This document shows positions 20,308 through 29,523 of a DNA stretch of 64,000 nt, piece by piece. Below the pieces are notes generated by a model, which made no database searches, was not told where the DNA came from, and saw only the letters and a program-made list of their open reading frames with translations. This stretch comes from Robiginitomaculum sp. (GTDB taxonomy: Bacteria > Pseudomonadota > Alphaproteobacteria > Caulobacterales > Maricaulaceae): the NCBI GenBank assembly GCA_015485335.1, contig WFTT01000043.1, positions 1 through 64,000 of the forward strand, written 5' to 3'. A program made the translations under genes and the position numbers. Numbering within the stretch: the stretch's first letter is position 1; each line of letters starts with the position of its first letter.

Positions 20308-21531
20308 ATGGCTGATCAAACTTCGAAGACCGGTTTTGCCACCCGCGCCATTCATGGCCTGGATCACGGATCACAACCCGAAGGCGCGCTAAACCCGCCG
20401 CTTTATCTCAGCTCTACCTTTACCTTTAATTCGGTTGAAGAGGGCGCGGCGATGTTTGCCGGCGAACGGCCCGGCCATTTTTACAGCCGGGTCAGCAACC
20501 CCACGTTAAGCGCCCTTGAAGAGCGCTTTGCCGCGCTGGAAGAGGCCGAAGCGGCGCTCTCTTTTGCATCCGGCATGGGAGCCATAGCCTCGGTGTTCTG
20601 GACATTCCTCAGCGCCGGCGATGAGGTGGTTGCCGATAAAACCCTTTATGGCTGTACCTTTGCCTATTTGCATCATGGCCTTAGCCGCTTTGGCGTAAAA
20701 ATCATCGATGTGGACATGACCGACCCGGCCGCGGTTGCGGCGGTGCTGAGCGATAAGACCAAAATCGTCTATTTTGAAACCCCGGCCAATCCCAATATGC
20801 GCCTGGTGGATATTGCCGCCATTAGCGCCCTTGCACGAACCGTGGGGGCCAAAACCATTGTCGATAACACCTATTGCACGCCTTATCTGCAACAGCCCTT
20901 GAAACTGGGCGCAGACATAGTGGTGCATTCGGCAACCAAATATCTGGGCGGTCATGGGGATTTGATCGCCGGCATGGCGGCGGGCAATGCCGAAGACATG
21001 ATGCAGGTCCGCGTTGAGGGCCTCAAAGACATGACCGGCGCGGTGATGACGCCGCTAACGGCGCACCAGATCATGCGCGGCCTAAAAACCCTTGATCTGC
21101 GCATGGATCGCCACTCAGCCTCGGCACAAATCATTGCCGAACGGTTGGAGGCACATCCGCTGGTTAAAACCGTCTCATATCCCGGCTTGCCAAGCTTTGC
21201 CCAGTTTGATCTGGCACAGCGGCAAATGCGCGCCCCCGGCGGCATGATTGCGCTGGAACTGAACACCGATATTGGCGGCGCCATGCACATGATGAATACG
21301 CTGAATCTCATCAAGCGCGCCGTCAGCCTTGGCGATGCGGACAGCCTGATCCAGCACCCGGCCAGTATGACCCATGCGGCCTACACCCCCGAGGAACGCG
21401 CCGAACATGGCATTTCAGACAGCCTGATCCGCCTGTCCGTGGGGCTGGAAAATGTGGAAGACATCTGGGCCGATCTTGAAAGCGCACTGGGTGCCCTCAA
21501 GACCAGCAATACGGCCCCAAAAGCGGCCTAG
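20308..21531 (+). CDS. Methionine gamma-lyase (PLP-dependent Cys/Met metabolism family)
   Basis: Close to Pseudomonas MGL by eye: TLYGCTFAYLHHGLSRFGVK (Cys retained), YFETPANPNM, VVHSATKYLGGHGD, SLGDADSLIQHPASMTHAAYTPEER. Confidence 0.88.
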   Translation: MADQTSKTGFATRAIHGLDHGSQPEGALNPPLYLSSTFTFNSVEEGAAMFAGERPGHFYSRVSNPTLSALEERFAALEEAEAALSFASGMGAIASVFWTFLSAGDEVVADKTLYGCTFAYLHHGLSRFGVKIIDVDMTDPAAVAAVLSDKTKIVYFETPANPNMRLVDIAAISALARTVGAKTIVDNTYCTPYLQQPLKLGADIVVHSATKYLGGHGDLIAGMAAGNAEDMMQVRVEGLKDMTGAVMTPLTAHQIMRGLKTLDLRMDRHSASAQIIAERLEAHPLVKTVSYPGLPSFAQFDLAQRQMRAPGGMIALELNTDIGGAMHMMNTLNLIKRAVSLGDADSLIQHPASMTHAAYTPEERAEHGISDSLIRLSVGLENVEDIWADLESALGALKTSNTAPKAA

Positions 21532-22952
21532 TTTTTAGCCGGGGTTTCACCGGCCGCCAGGGCCGTGCGGATTTTATTGGCCTGCACCTCGGCATTATGG
21601 ATCACCATTTTAGCGCTAAGCGTGCGCACCTTGGCGTTTTGCATCAGCACCTGGCCATCGACCATGGTCATCACCACATCGCGGGATCCAGCCACATAGA
21701 CCAGATGAGATTCGATATCATAAAGCGGCTCCATACGCGGACTGGTCAGGGTGAGCTGAATCATATCGGCGCGTTTGCCCGCGCTTAAGGAACCGGTGAC
21801 ATCTCCAAGGCCGATGGCCGCCGCCCCCATACGGGTGGCCATGGCCAAAGCGGTATCGGCAGGCATAACGGTAGCATCGCCGGATTTGCCTTTGTGAATG
21901 AGCGCAGCAAGGCGAATTTCCTCCCACATATCCAGATCATTATTGGACGCCGCCCCATCGGTACCCAGACCCACATTAATGCCCTTGGCAATCATTTGCG
22001 ATACGGGTGAGAACCCGGCGGCGGTTTTCATGTTCGAGGTCGGGTTATGGATCGGCCCGGTTTTGCCGCCCAGCGCCATCATGTCGATCTCGTCCTCATC
22101 AGGCCAGACCATATGGGCGGCGATCAGCGGGTAATCCAGCATGCCAAGACCGGCAATATGGCGCACCGACGTGTTGTGATAGCGCTCTTTCATCACCGCC
22201 ATTTCCGAGGGGCTTTCGGCCACATGCATCATCAGGGGGGCGTTGGCCGCCTTGGCGGCGGCAAGCACTTCTTTGAGATGCTCCGGCGACACCGTATAGG
22301 CCCCATGAGGCGCGAAGGCGGGGATCAATTTACCGCTGGGATCCTCGAAGTTGGCAACAAAATCCTTGCCCGCGGCAAAGCTGTCATCCCAGCCTTTGAA
22401 ACCGGGGCTGGGATAATCGATCATGGGCGCGCCCAAAATGGCGCGAATGCCACAGGTTTCATAAACTTGCGCGGCAATGCGCGGGTAAAAATACATATCC
22501 ACAATGGTGGTGGTGCCGCCGCGCACCATTTCCCAACAGGCCAGCGCCGCCCCGGCCCGGACAAAGTCTTCGTCCACAAACTTGCCTTCCATGGGGAAGA
22601 TATAGTTTTGCAACCAGTTGATCAGCGTCATATCATCGGCCATGCCACGAAACAGCACCATGGCGGCATGGGTATGACCATTGACCAGGCCCGGCATCAA
22701 CACCTTGTTATGACCGGCAATTTTCCTGGCCGCCTTGTATTGCGCGTTGATTTCAGCCCGCGGTCCCACGGCCAGAATGGCACCATCTTTGATGGCCACC
22801 GCCCCATCACGCAGAACGCCGGCGCCTTTTTCCATGCTCAGCACATAATCGCCATAAACGATCGTATCGGCCGCCTCTCTGGCCAACGCCGACACCGGCA
22901 TGGCAAGAAGAAGAAAGACAAGCAGAGATCGGATAAACGGCAATCGGGACAT
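21528..22952 (-). CDS. Secreted amidohydrolase, SAH/MTA deaminase-like (TRZ/ATZ family)
   Basis: VLMPGLVNGHTHAAMVLFRGMADDMTLINWLQNYIFPMEGKFV, LGTDGAASNNDLDMWEEIRLAALIHK; signal peptide from Met at 22952. Confidence 0.88.
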   Translation of the reverse strand: MSRLPFIRSLLVFLLLAMPVSALAREAADTIVYGDYVLSMEKGAGVLRDGAVAIKDGAILAVGPRAEINAQYKAARKIAGHNKVLMPGLVNGHTHAAMVLFRGMADDMTLINWLQNYIFPMEGKFVDEDFVRAGAALACWEMVRGGTTTIVDMYFYPRIAAQVYETCGIRAILGAPMIDYPSPGFKGWDDSFAAGKDFVANFEDPSGKLIPAFAPHGAYTVSPEHLKEVLAAAKAANAPLMMHVAESPSEMAVMKERYHNTSVRHIAGLGMLDYPLIAAHMVWPDEDEIDMMALGGKTGPIHNPTSNMKTAAGFSPVSQMIAKGINVGLGTDGAASNNDLDMWEEIRLAALIHKGKSGDATVMPADTALAMATRMGAAAIGLGDVTGSLSAGKRADMIQLTLTSPRMEPLYDIESHLVYVAGSRDVVMTMVDGQVLMQNAKVRTLSAKMVIHNAEVQANKIRTALAAGETPAKN

Positions 22953-23048
22953 GATAGAAGGCTCCTTTAAGGGTAGCGCGCAGGTGTAAACCCACACGAT
23001 TAAAAAGTCACCTTTGGTATTTTTCTTTCCACTTGAAAAATTACCTGT

Positions 23049-23127
23049 GTCATTACCGGGCTTGTCCCGGTAATCCAGAGCGATATTGGGAAAGATGCTG
23101 GATTACCCGCATAAATCGGGCAATGAC
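23049..23127. repeat. BIME-like pair of inverted REP-type units (23049-23078 and 23098-23127)
   Basis: gtcattaccgggcttgtcccggtaatccag, and in inverted orientation ctggattacccgcataaatcgggcaatgac; 23/30 identical after reverse complementing one unit. Confidence 0.75.
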
Positions 23128-23136
23128 ATATTTCCC

Positions 23137-24396
23137 CTATCCTACCGGGGTGATTTTTAGGGACGTGATCTGATTGCGCTTGCGCCCGGTAATTTCAAAG
23201 CGATAGCCATAATAGGAAAACGCCTGACCAACTTGTGGAATGGTTTGACTTTCATGGATCACCAGACCCGCCACGGTCACGGCCTCTTCATCAGGCAGAT
23301 CCCATTCCATCGCCCGGTTCAGATCGCGCACGCTGACATCCCCATTGACCAGCACCGAACCATCGCTCTGGCGGGTTACGCCGCGCACCGGACGATCGTG
23401 CTCGTCCTCGATCTGACCGACAATTTCTTCCAGTATATCTTCCAGGGTCACGAGGCCCATCAAGGCCCCATATTCATCCACCACCAGGGCAAAATGTTCA
23501 TGATCGGCCCGAAAAATATTCAATTGTTCCGGCAAGGTGGTGGTTTCGGGGGTGAAGACGGGCTTGCGCATTATGGCGCGAATATCCACGGCATTAAAAT
23601 CGCCGTTTTTGGCATGAATGGCCCGCAGCAAATCCTTGGCGTGGATAATGCCAACAATGTTTTCCGGGTCATTCTCCCATAAGGGCAGACGCGTATAGGC
23701 GCTTTGCAGGGCTTCGATAATGATGTCCTGGGGTGGCTGGCTGATATCAATAACATACATGTTCTTGCGGTGAATCATAATGTCTTCAACGCTAAGATCG
23801 CGTAGATCCAATATCCCGCCAATCATATCGCGGTCGTGTTTTTTAACCCCACCCTCGCGGGACAAAAGGTCTACGGCACCACGAATTTCCTCGTGGGGGC
23901 TGAGTATCGATCCTTCGGCGCGAATACCGAAAATTTTGAACAGGCCCTTGATAATGGCCTCTACGCCCAGCACCACCGGGGCAAAGAAAATACGCACCAG
24001 CTTGATCGGTGCAGACACCATCATGGCGGCGCGGTCCGGATTGCTGATTGCCCAGGTTTTAGGAGCCACTTCGGCAAAGATCAGAATCAGGGCAGTCATT
24101 ACCACGGTGGCCAACACCACCCCATAATGGCCGAACAGGCGCAAAAACAGCGCCGTGGTCAGCGCCGAAGCCAGAATATTGACCAGATTATTGCCCAGCA
24201 GGATCGCCCCGATCAGGCTTTCCCGATCGGCGATCAGCTGGTTAACGCGCTTGGCGCCCTTCACCCCTTCCTTTTCCAACTGGTGCATACGCGCTCGCGA
24301 GGTCGCGGTCAGCGCCGTTTCCGAGCCGGAAAAAAAGGCTGATAAAATCAGCAACAGCACCACGGCGCCGCCGATCAGCAAAGTAGCCGGATCCAT
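23137..24396 (-). CDS. CNNM/CorC-HlyC family transporter (CBS domains)
   Basis: N-terminal TM SAFFSGSETALTA and CBS/CorC_HlyC C-terminus (VVDEYGALMGLVTLEDILEEIVGQIEDEHD). Confidence 0.93.
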   Translation of the reverse strand: MDPATLLIGGAVVLLLILSAFFSGSETALTATSRARMHQLEKEGVKGAKRVNQLIADRESLIGAILLGNNLVNILASALTTALFLRLFGHYGVVLATVVMTALILIFAEVAPKTWAISNPDRAAMMVSAPIKLVRIFFAPVVLGVEAIIKGLFKIFGIRAEGSILSPHEEIRGAVDLLSREGGVKKHDRDMIGGILDLRDLSVEDIMIHRKNMYVIDISQPPQDIIIEALQSAYTRLPLWENDPENIVGIIHAKDLLRAIHAKNGDFNAVDIRAIMRKPVFTPETTTLPEQLNIFRADHEHFALVVDEYGALMGLVTLEDILEEIVGQIEDEHDRPVRGVTRQSDGSVLVNGDVSVRDLNRAMEWDLPDEEAVTVAGLVIHESQTIPQVGQAFSYYGYRFEITGRKRNQITSLKITPVG

Positions 24397-25520
24397 CAGG
24401 CTTGCCCCGATTGCGCGTGTAAAAAGGCCTGCAAGCCCGCCATGTCCGTTTCCTCATAAACAAAGGCATCACCCAGGGCGCGCGGCAGCACCAGCCGCAA
24501 TTTCCCGCGCTGGTTCTTTTTGTCATTCATCAATATTGGCATCATGGCCGCCGCACTATAAGGCCCGCCGGGCGTGGTGCTCAAGCCCGTTGGCAGATCA
24601 CAGGCACCAAGATGGCGGACTAGGCGATCATGATCGCCTTGTGCACACAGGCCCAGATGCACCCCATAGGCAAAGGCAACGCCCATGCCCGCGGCCACGG
24701 CCTCGCCATGGATCAGCGCCCCTTCATAGCCCGCCAGACTTTCCAGAGCATGACCAAAGCTGTGCCCAAGGTTCAGGAGCGCCCGCACGCCGTTTTCCCG
24801 CTCGTCCCGGGCGACAATATCGGCTTTGCCGGAGACCGAACGGGCAATGGCCTCGGCCAACAGGGCTTCATCACCGTGCAGGGACGCCGCACCGTTTTCT
24901 TCCAGCCAGTTGAAAAAATCCGCATTGCCAAGGGCGGCCAGTTTTACAATTTCCGCATAGCCGGCTCGCATTTGGCGCGCAGGTAATGTGTGCAAAAAGC
25001 CGCTGTCGGCGATCACCAGAGCCGGTTGATGAAAGGCCCCGATCAGATTTTTGCCCGCCGGGACATTGATGGCGGTTTTACCGCCAACCGAACTATCGAC
25101 CTGGGCCAGTAAAGTGGTCGGGATCTGAATAAAGGCGGTGCCACGTTTCAAAATCGCACTGGCAAAACCGGTCAGATCGCCCACCACGCCGCCCCCAAAG
25201 GCGGCAATGGCCTCGCCGCGCTCGACCTCCAGCGCCAACAGATCCGTGCACAGGCTTTCCAGCCGGGAAAAGCTTTTTTGTGCTTCGCCGGGGGGGATGA
25301 CCAGCGCCTTTAACGTAACGCCCGCCGCCGTACAGGCGCTTTGCAGGGTTTCCAGATGATGCCCCGCCACGGTTTCATCGGTCACGCACACCAGCCGCCC
25401 GTTGGGGCAAAGGGCCTTGATGGTCGCCATCGAGGCATCCAGTGCTCCCGGCCCGCAATACACGGGATAGGAACGGGCGCCCAGGTCAACCTTGATTGTA
25501 TGAAAAGCGGTCTTGCTCAT
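24396..25520 (-). CDS. aroB: 3-dehydroquinate synthase
   Basis: AFGGGVVGDLTGFASAILKRGTAFIQIPTTLLAQVDSSVGGKTAIN; GHSFGHALE. Confidence 0.96.
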   Translation of the reverse strand: MSKTAFHTIKVDLGARSYPVYCGPGALDASMATIKALCPNGRLVCVTDETVAGHHLETLQSACTAAGVTLKALVIPPGEAQKSFSRLESLCTDLLALEVERGEAIAAFGGGVVGDLTGFASAILKRGTAFIQIPTTLLAQVDSSVGGKTAINVPAGKNLIGAFHQPALVIADSGFLHTLPARQMRAGYAEIVKLAALGNADFFNWLEENGAASLHGDEALLAEAIARSVSGKADIVARDERENGVRALLNLGHSFGHALESLAGYEGALIHGEAVAAGMGVAFAYGVHLGLCAQGDHDRLVRHLGACDLPTGLSTTPGGPYSAAAMMPILMNDKKNQRGKLRLVLPRALGDAFVYEETDMAGLQAFLHAQSGQA

Positions 25521-26041
25521 GAATTTTGCTGTCTGTCTTTCAAGGCGGCAATGATCTGTTCCACCGCCCGCCCATGGGTATCGACGCCGCTTTCAACACG
25601 AATATCGGCCTGTGCATAGATGGGATAACGCTTCTCCATCAGGGCTTTCATGACCTGGCGGGGGTTGGGTTGTCGCAAAAGGGGCCGGGTATTGCGCAAG
25701 GACACCCGTTCCATCAACACATCCAGATCCGCATGCAGCCAGATGCTGAGGCCTTTTTTGCGAATAATGGCGCGGGTGGCGGGGTCCATAAAGGCCCCGC
25801 CGCCGGTGGCCAGCACCCCGCGCGGCCCAGCCAGCAAGCGTTCGATAACCTTGCGTTCACCATCGCGAAAGGCGGCTTCGCCAAAATCGGCAAAAATGTC
25901 TTCTACACTGCGCCCGGCAGATTTTTCAATTTCCTCGTCAGCATCAAAAAATGGTAAATCCAATGCCGTGGCCAACCGCCGCCCAATGGTAGTTTTGCCC
26001 GCCCCCATCAGACCGATCAACACAATCATCCTGTCAGACAT
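25517..26041 (-). CDS. aroK: Shikimate kinase
   Basis: MIVLIGLMGAGKTTIGRRLATALDLPFFDADEEIE; Met at 26041; overlaps aroB. Confidence 0.95.
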   Translation of the reverse strand: MSDRMIVLIGLMGAGKTTIGRRLATALDLPFFDADEEIEKSAGRSVEDIFADFGEAAFRDGERKVIERLLAGPRGVLATGGGAFMDPATRAIIRKKGLSIWLHADLDVLMERVSLRNTRPLLRQPNPRQVMKALMEKRYPIYAQADIRVESGVDTHGRAVEQIIAALKDRQQNS

Positions 26042-26177
26042 GTCTGCTGACTGAGAAATCGACGTATGCTTTCCTAGATTTGCCACACTTTGGCTATACG
26101 TCAGCCACGCTGACTGTGCAAACCCGTCCCGGTCCGGCATAGTGTAATTAAATATTATTCCTGTGAGGAGAATACGA

Positions 26178-26312
26178 ATGCGACGGATCGCTTTTGGTGT
26201 ATTTATAGCCTTGGCGCTGGTTTTTGCCGGCTTTGCCATGCTGGTCGGTGCGGCCGGCAAACAGGTCTCCCAAACCAGTCAGATCCGGGTTGAATTGCAA
26301 AATGGATTATAG
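26178..26312 (+). CDS. Small single-TM protein, 44 aa (MRRIAFGVFIALALVFAGFAMLVGAAGKQVSQTSQIRVELQNGL)
   Basis: Not in ORF track. Strong RBS (tgaggag) before ATG; its stop overlaps the start region of the downstream gene by 11 nt. Confidence 0.6.
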   Translation: MRRIAFGVFIALALVFAGFAMLVGAAGKQVSQTSQIRVELQNGL

Positions 26313-28119
26313 GTCTCGCTTTATCGTAACGGTTATCACCGCCCTTTGTTATCTGGGGGCGGTCCCGGCCATGGCCCAGACCGATGCGCCGACCAAGGCG
26401 CCAGCGGCCTTGCCCGCCGCGAAACCGGGCGCCCTAACGGCGGTGGCTCCCCTGCCCAGCCCGTCCACGGCATCGGCGGCACAAGTGCAAGTACAGGTGC
26501 AAAGTCTGGGACAGGTTGAACCGTTTCGGGTCGGGGGCCTGTCTGGTATTCCCTTTAAAATGCCCATGCAGCAATGGCAGGGCACCGGCGCCGAAATAGC
26601 CGCCCAGTTGATGAGCGATCTGCCGGAGATTGGGGCATCGCCTTTGCTGAACCGGCTGGCGGCCAGCGTGCTGATCTCTCCATCCGATCCACCAAAAGGC
26701 GGCAAGGGCGATATGACCCTGGCCAGCCTGCGTCTGGCCAGTGTGTATCGTCTGGGACAATTACAGGCCGTGATTAATCTGGCCGAACGCAGCCCTGGCG
26801 GGCTGTCGGACCCGGAAAATGCCGCCATCGCCACCCGCGCCTTTCTGGCGCTGGGTCAGGAAAGCAATGCCTGTGAAACCGCCATTCGGCTGCAAAACGG
26901 GCGTGGCGCGGTTTTCTGGCTCAAGGTACGGGCCTTTTGCCTGGCCCGCGAAGGGCGCACTGCAGCGGCCGAGCTGACTGCCGATCTGGTACTGGAAGCC
27001 GATCCGGAAGATGTGGACTTTCTGCTGGCCCTGAACCGTATGGTGCACAAGGACAAAACACTGATCAAACCCATAAATGCACTGGAACTGGCCATGGCCC
27101 GTTTTTCCAATGCTCCCATTGATCTTTCAGAGGCACCGTTTTCGCTTAAAAGCGCCATGGTGGGAGCCGAAGGTGAGGTGGGTCTGGATGCCGCCCGGAT
27201 GATGGCCGCCGCCGGCCTGTTAAATACCAATGCCCTGGCAGATACCTATCTTGGCTGGCCAGGCCTGCCGTCTCCGGAACCGGCCACTCCTGCCCCGGAG
27301 GCAAGCCAGCGCCCGCCGGAAACACTGGCCATGCAACCTCCACCGGAAGACACCCAAAACCCGGCAGAGCGGGACGGCACCCTATTGGCACTGGCGCTGG
27401 ATAAATCCGGCGGTCCGCGCGCCGCGCTCCTTTATCAAAGTGCCCTGCGGGCCAGCACTCCCGCCGGACTGGCCAAAGCCGCCTATGAAGGTCTGCAACA
27501 GGAAAGGGATCTGGGTGCCTTTATGGCTGCTGCGCGGCTTTATACCCCGTTATTACAGGACCTTTCTGGCCAGAACCTGCCGCTCAGCAATGCCATGAGC
27601 CGTCTGTTTGTTTATGCCGCGCTGGCCGCAGAACGCCCGGATCTGGCCAATAGTTTTGCCACCGCGCCCTCTGCCTCTCTACGGCGTCTGCTGGCGCTTG
27701 GACAAAAGAACATCGCCCTGACAGGTCTGGATTTTGACAATGCAGGCCAAGCCCAGAACAATAATGTCAATCTTGCCTATACCGACCTGATGGCGCTGTG
27801 GGCGCTGGGGGCAAGTCTGGATGATCATCATCGCCGTTTTCTGTTTAACCAGACCATCGATAATGAAGAATTTGCCCATTGTCGCGCCGGGGCCATGGCC
27901 GCCATTACTGATGGGGCGCGGCACAAGGCCCGCGCCGCCAGCTTTCTGCGCGCCGCTCTGATGCTGGCCGACACCGGCTTTGATCGAGTTGATCCCCAGT
28001 GCGGGGCCAATGTGATCAGTGCCCTTGGCACCATGGGGTATGCAGGTCTGGCCCGTCAGGCGGTGCTGGAAATGATGCTGGGGCCGCGCCTGCAAACCGT
28101 GGCAAACCTAAATGAATGA
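26302..28119 (+). CDS. Conserved hypothetical secreted protein upstream of xerD
   Basis: Signal peptide FIVTVITALCYLGAVPAMAQ; Ala/Pro-rich linker then helical-repeat-like region; overlaps xerD by 8 nt. Confidence 0.8.
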   Translation: MDYRSRFIVTVITALCYLGAVPAMAQTDAPTKAPAALPAAKPGALTAVAPLPSPSTASAAQVQVQVQSLGQVEPFRVGGLSGIPFKMPMQQWQGTGAEIAAQLMSDLPEIGASPLLNRLAASVLISPSDPPKGGKGDMTLASLRLASVYRLGQLQAVINLAERSPGGLSDPENAAIATRAFLALGQESNACETAIRLQNGRGAVFWLKVRAFCLAREGRTAAAELTADLVLEADPEDVDFLLALNRMVHKDKTLIKPINALELAMARFSNAPIDLSEAPFSLKSAMVGAEGEVGLDAARMMAAAGLLNTNALADTYLGWPGLPSPEPATPAPEASQRPPETLAMQPPPEDTQNPAERDGTLLALALDKSGGPRAALLYQSALRASTPAGLAKAAYEGLQQERDLGAFMAAARLYTPLLQDLSGQNLPLSNAMSRLFVYAALAAERPDLANSFATAPSASLRRLLALGQKNIALTGLDFDNAGQAQNNNVNLAYTDLMALWALGASLDDHHRRFLFNQTIDNEEFAHCRAGAMAAITDGARHKARAASFLRAALMLADTGFDRVDPQCGANVISALGTMGYAGLARQAVLEMMLGPRLQTVANLNE

Positions 28120-29032
28120 TCAGGCGCTTATCGAACAGTTTTTAGAGATGATGAGCGCCGAACGCGGCGCGGCGCAAAATACCATTTTGGCCTATCGCCG
28201 GGATCTGGAAGACCTGGCGGGATATTTACAGAAACAGAAAACAACCTTGCAGACCGCGACCCAGACAACGCTGGAAGGCTGGCTGGGGGATCTGGCCCGT
28301 CGGGATCTGGGGGCACGCACCGCCGCCCGAAAGCTCAGTGCGCTGCGCCGCCTATACCGCTTTGCCCATGGCGAAAACATACTGGATCACAATCCGGCAC
28401 TGGCCCTCAGTTCCCCCAAACTGCCACGCCCCCTACCCAAGGTCCTGTCCCATGAAGAGGTGAACACCTTGCTGACCACGGCGGCCGCCGACACCAGCCC
28501 CCGGGGTTTGCGCACCCACGCGCTTCTTCAGATTCTTTATGCGTCGGGTCTGCGGGTATCAGAAATGCTGAGCCTGCCGACGGTGACCGGCCAGCGCGAA
28601 GAACGCATGTTGATGGTGCGCGGCAAAGGCGGCAGGGAACGGCTGGTACCGCTCAGCCATGCAGCCCTGGATGCCATCCGCGCCTATCAGCCCGTTCGAG
28701 AACAATTTCTGCCCGCCGGGCCAACCGCTTCACGGGCGACAGGGTTTCTTTTTCCCTCACGGGCCAAAACCGGACATCTCAGCCGCGAACGTTTTCATGC
28801 GATCATCAAGGCGCTGGCAACCAAAGCCGGGTTGGATAGCACCCGCATTTCCCCCCATGTGCTGCGCCATGCCTTTGCCAGTCACTTGCTGGCCGGCGGC
28901 GCCGATTTGCGTACCGTACAAATGCTGCTTGGCCATGCGGATATCTCCACCACACAGATTTATACCCATGTGCTGGATGAGCGCCTGAAAACGCTGGTGC
29001 AAACGGCGCACCCTCTGGCCAGAAAAAAATAG
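28112..29032 (+). CDS. xerD: Site-specific tyrosine recombinase XerD
   Basis: LLQILYASGLRVSEML, HVLRHAFASHLLAGGADLRTVQMLLGHADISTTQIYTHV; housekeeping-type. Confidence 0.94.
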   Translation: MNDQALIEQFLEMMSAERGAAQNTILAYRRDLEDLAGYLQKQKTTLQTATQTTLEGWLGDLARRDLGARTAARKLSALRRLYRFAHGENILDHNPALALSSPKLPRPLPKVLSHEEVNTLLTTAAADTSPRGLRTHALLQILYASGLRVSEMLSLPTVTGQREERMLMVRGKGGRERLVPLSHAALDAIRAYQPVREQFLPAGPTASRATGFLFPSRAKTGHLSRERFHAIIKALATKAGLDSTRISPHVLRHAFASHLLAGGADLRTVQMLLGHADISTTQIYTHVLDERLKTLVQTAHPLARKK

Positions 29033-29042
29033 GCGTTCGACC

Positions 29043-29435
29043 TCAGGCTTCGTCGCGAACCCCGGCATCCAGCACCGCCTGCAGGCCATCCTGAAGATAG
29101 TCACCCAGCATGGGGACACCCATCAGATAGCGCGAGGTGGGGCCAGTGGCCCGTTCGCGGGCGCGTTTGACCGCATGGGCCCATTCGCTGCCTTCATATT
29201 CACCCCGGCCAATCCACATCAGCGCCACCAGCTCGGCCGCCTGATCCACATTCAAGGCCTCGATTACGGCCCGCAGGTCGGCACCGGTCAAGTCATCCGG
29301 CGTATCCTGCAATACATCCAGATCCCCATCGTCCGTGGGGTTGGAGCCGGAATCCGGGTCGGTTTCGGCTTCCTTGACGTCAAAAGCATGGGCGTGTTCG
29401 ATAATCGCATTAACCAGATCAGGTGAAATTTCCAT
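29043..29435 (-). CDS. DUF3775 domain-containing protein
   Basis: LTGADLRAVIEALNVDQAAELVALMWIGRGEY...WAHAVKRARERATGPTSRYLMGVPMLGDYLQDGL. Confidence 0.75.
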   Translation of the reverse strand: MEISPDLVNAIIEHAHAFDVKEAETDPDSGSNPTDDGDLDVLQDTPDDLTGADLRAVIEALNVDQAAELVALMWIGRGEYEGSEWAHAVKRARERATGPTSRYLMGVPMLGDYLQDGLQAVLDAGVRDEA

Positions 29436-29523
29436 ATCTACGGTCCTTGTTTTAAGGGTCGATGGGACATTCTAGCCGTATCTGCCCGGCCTCTGCCGTG
29501 ACCTAGCGCCGCAGGCATACGGA

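Noticed and set aside
22047-22970. 307-aa plus-strand ORF
   Set aside because: Antisense to the SAH/MTA deaminase-like gene with no recognisable motifs
28112-29032. XerD as an integron or phage integrase marking a mobile element
   Set aside because: Sequence is housekeeping XerD type and the context (ftsK, lolA, aroKB) is core; no att repeats or cargo seen
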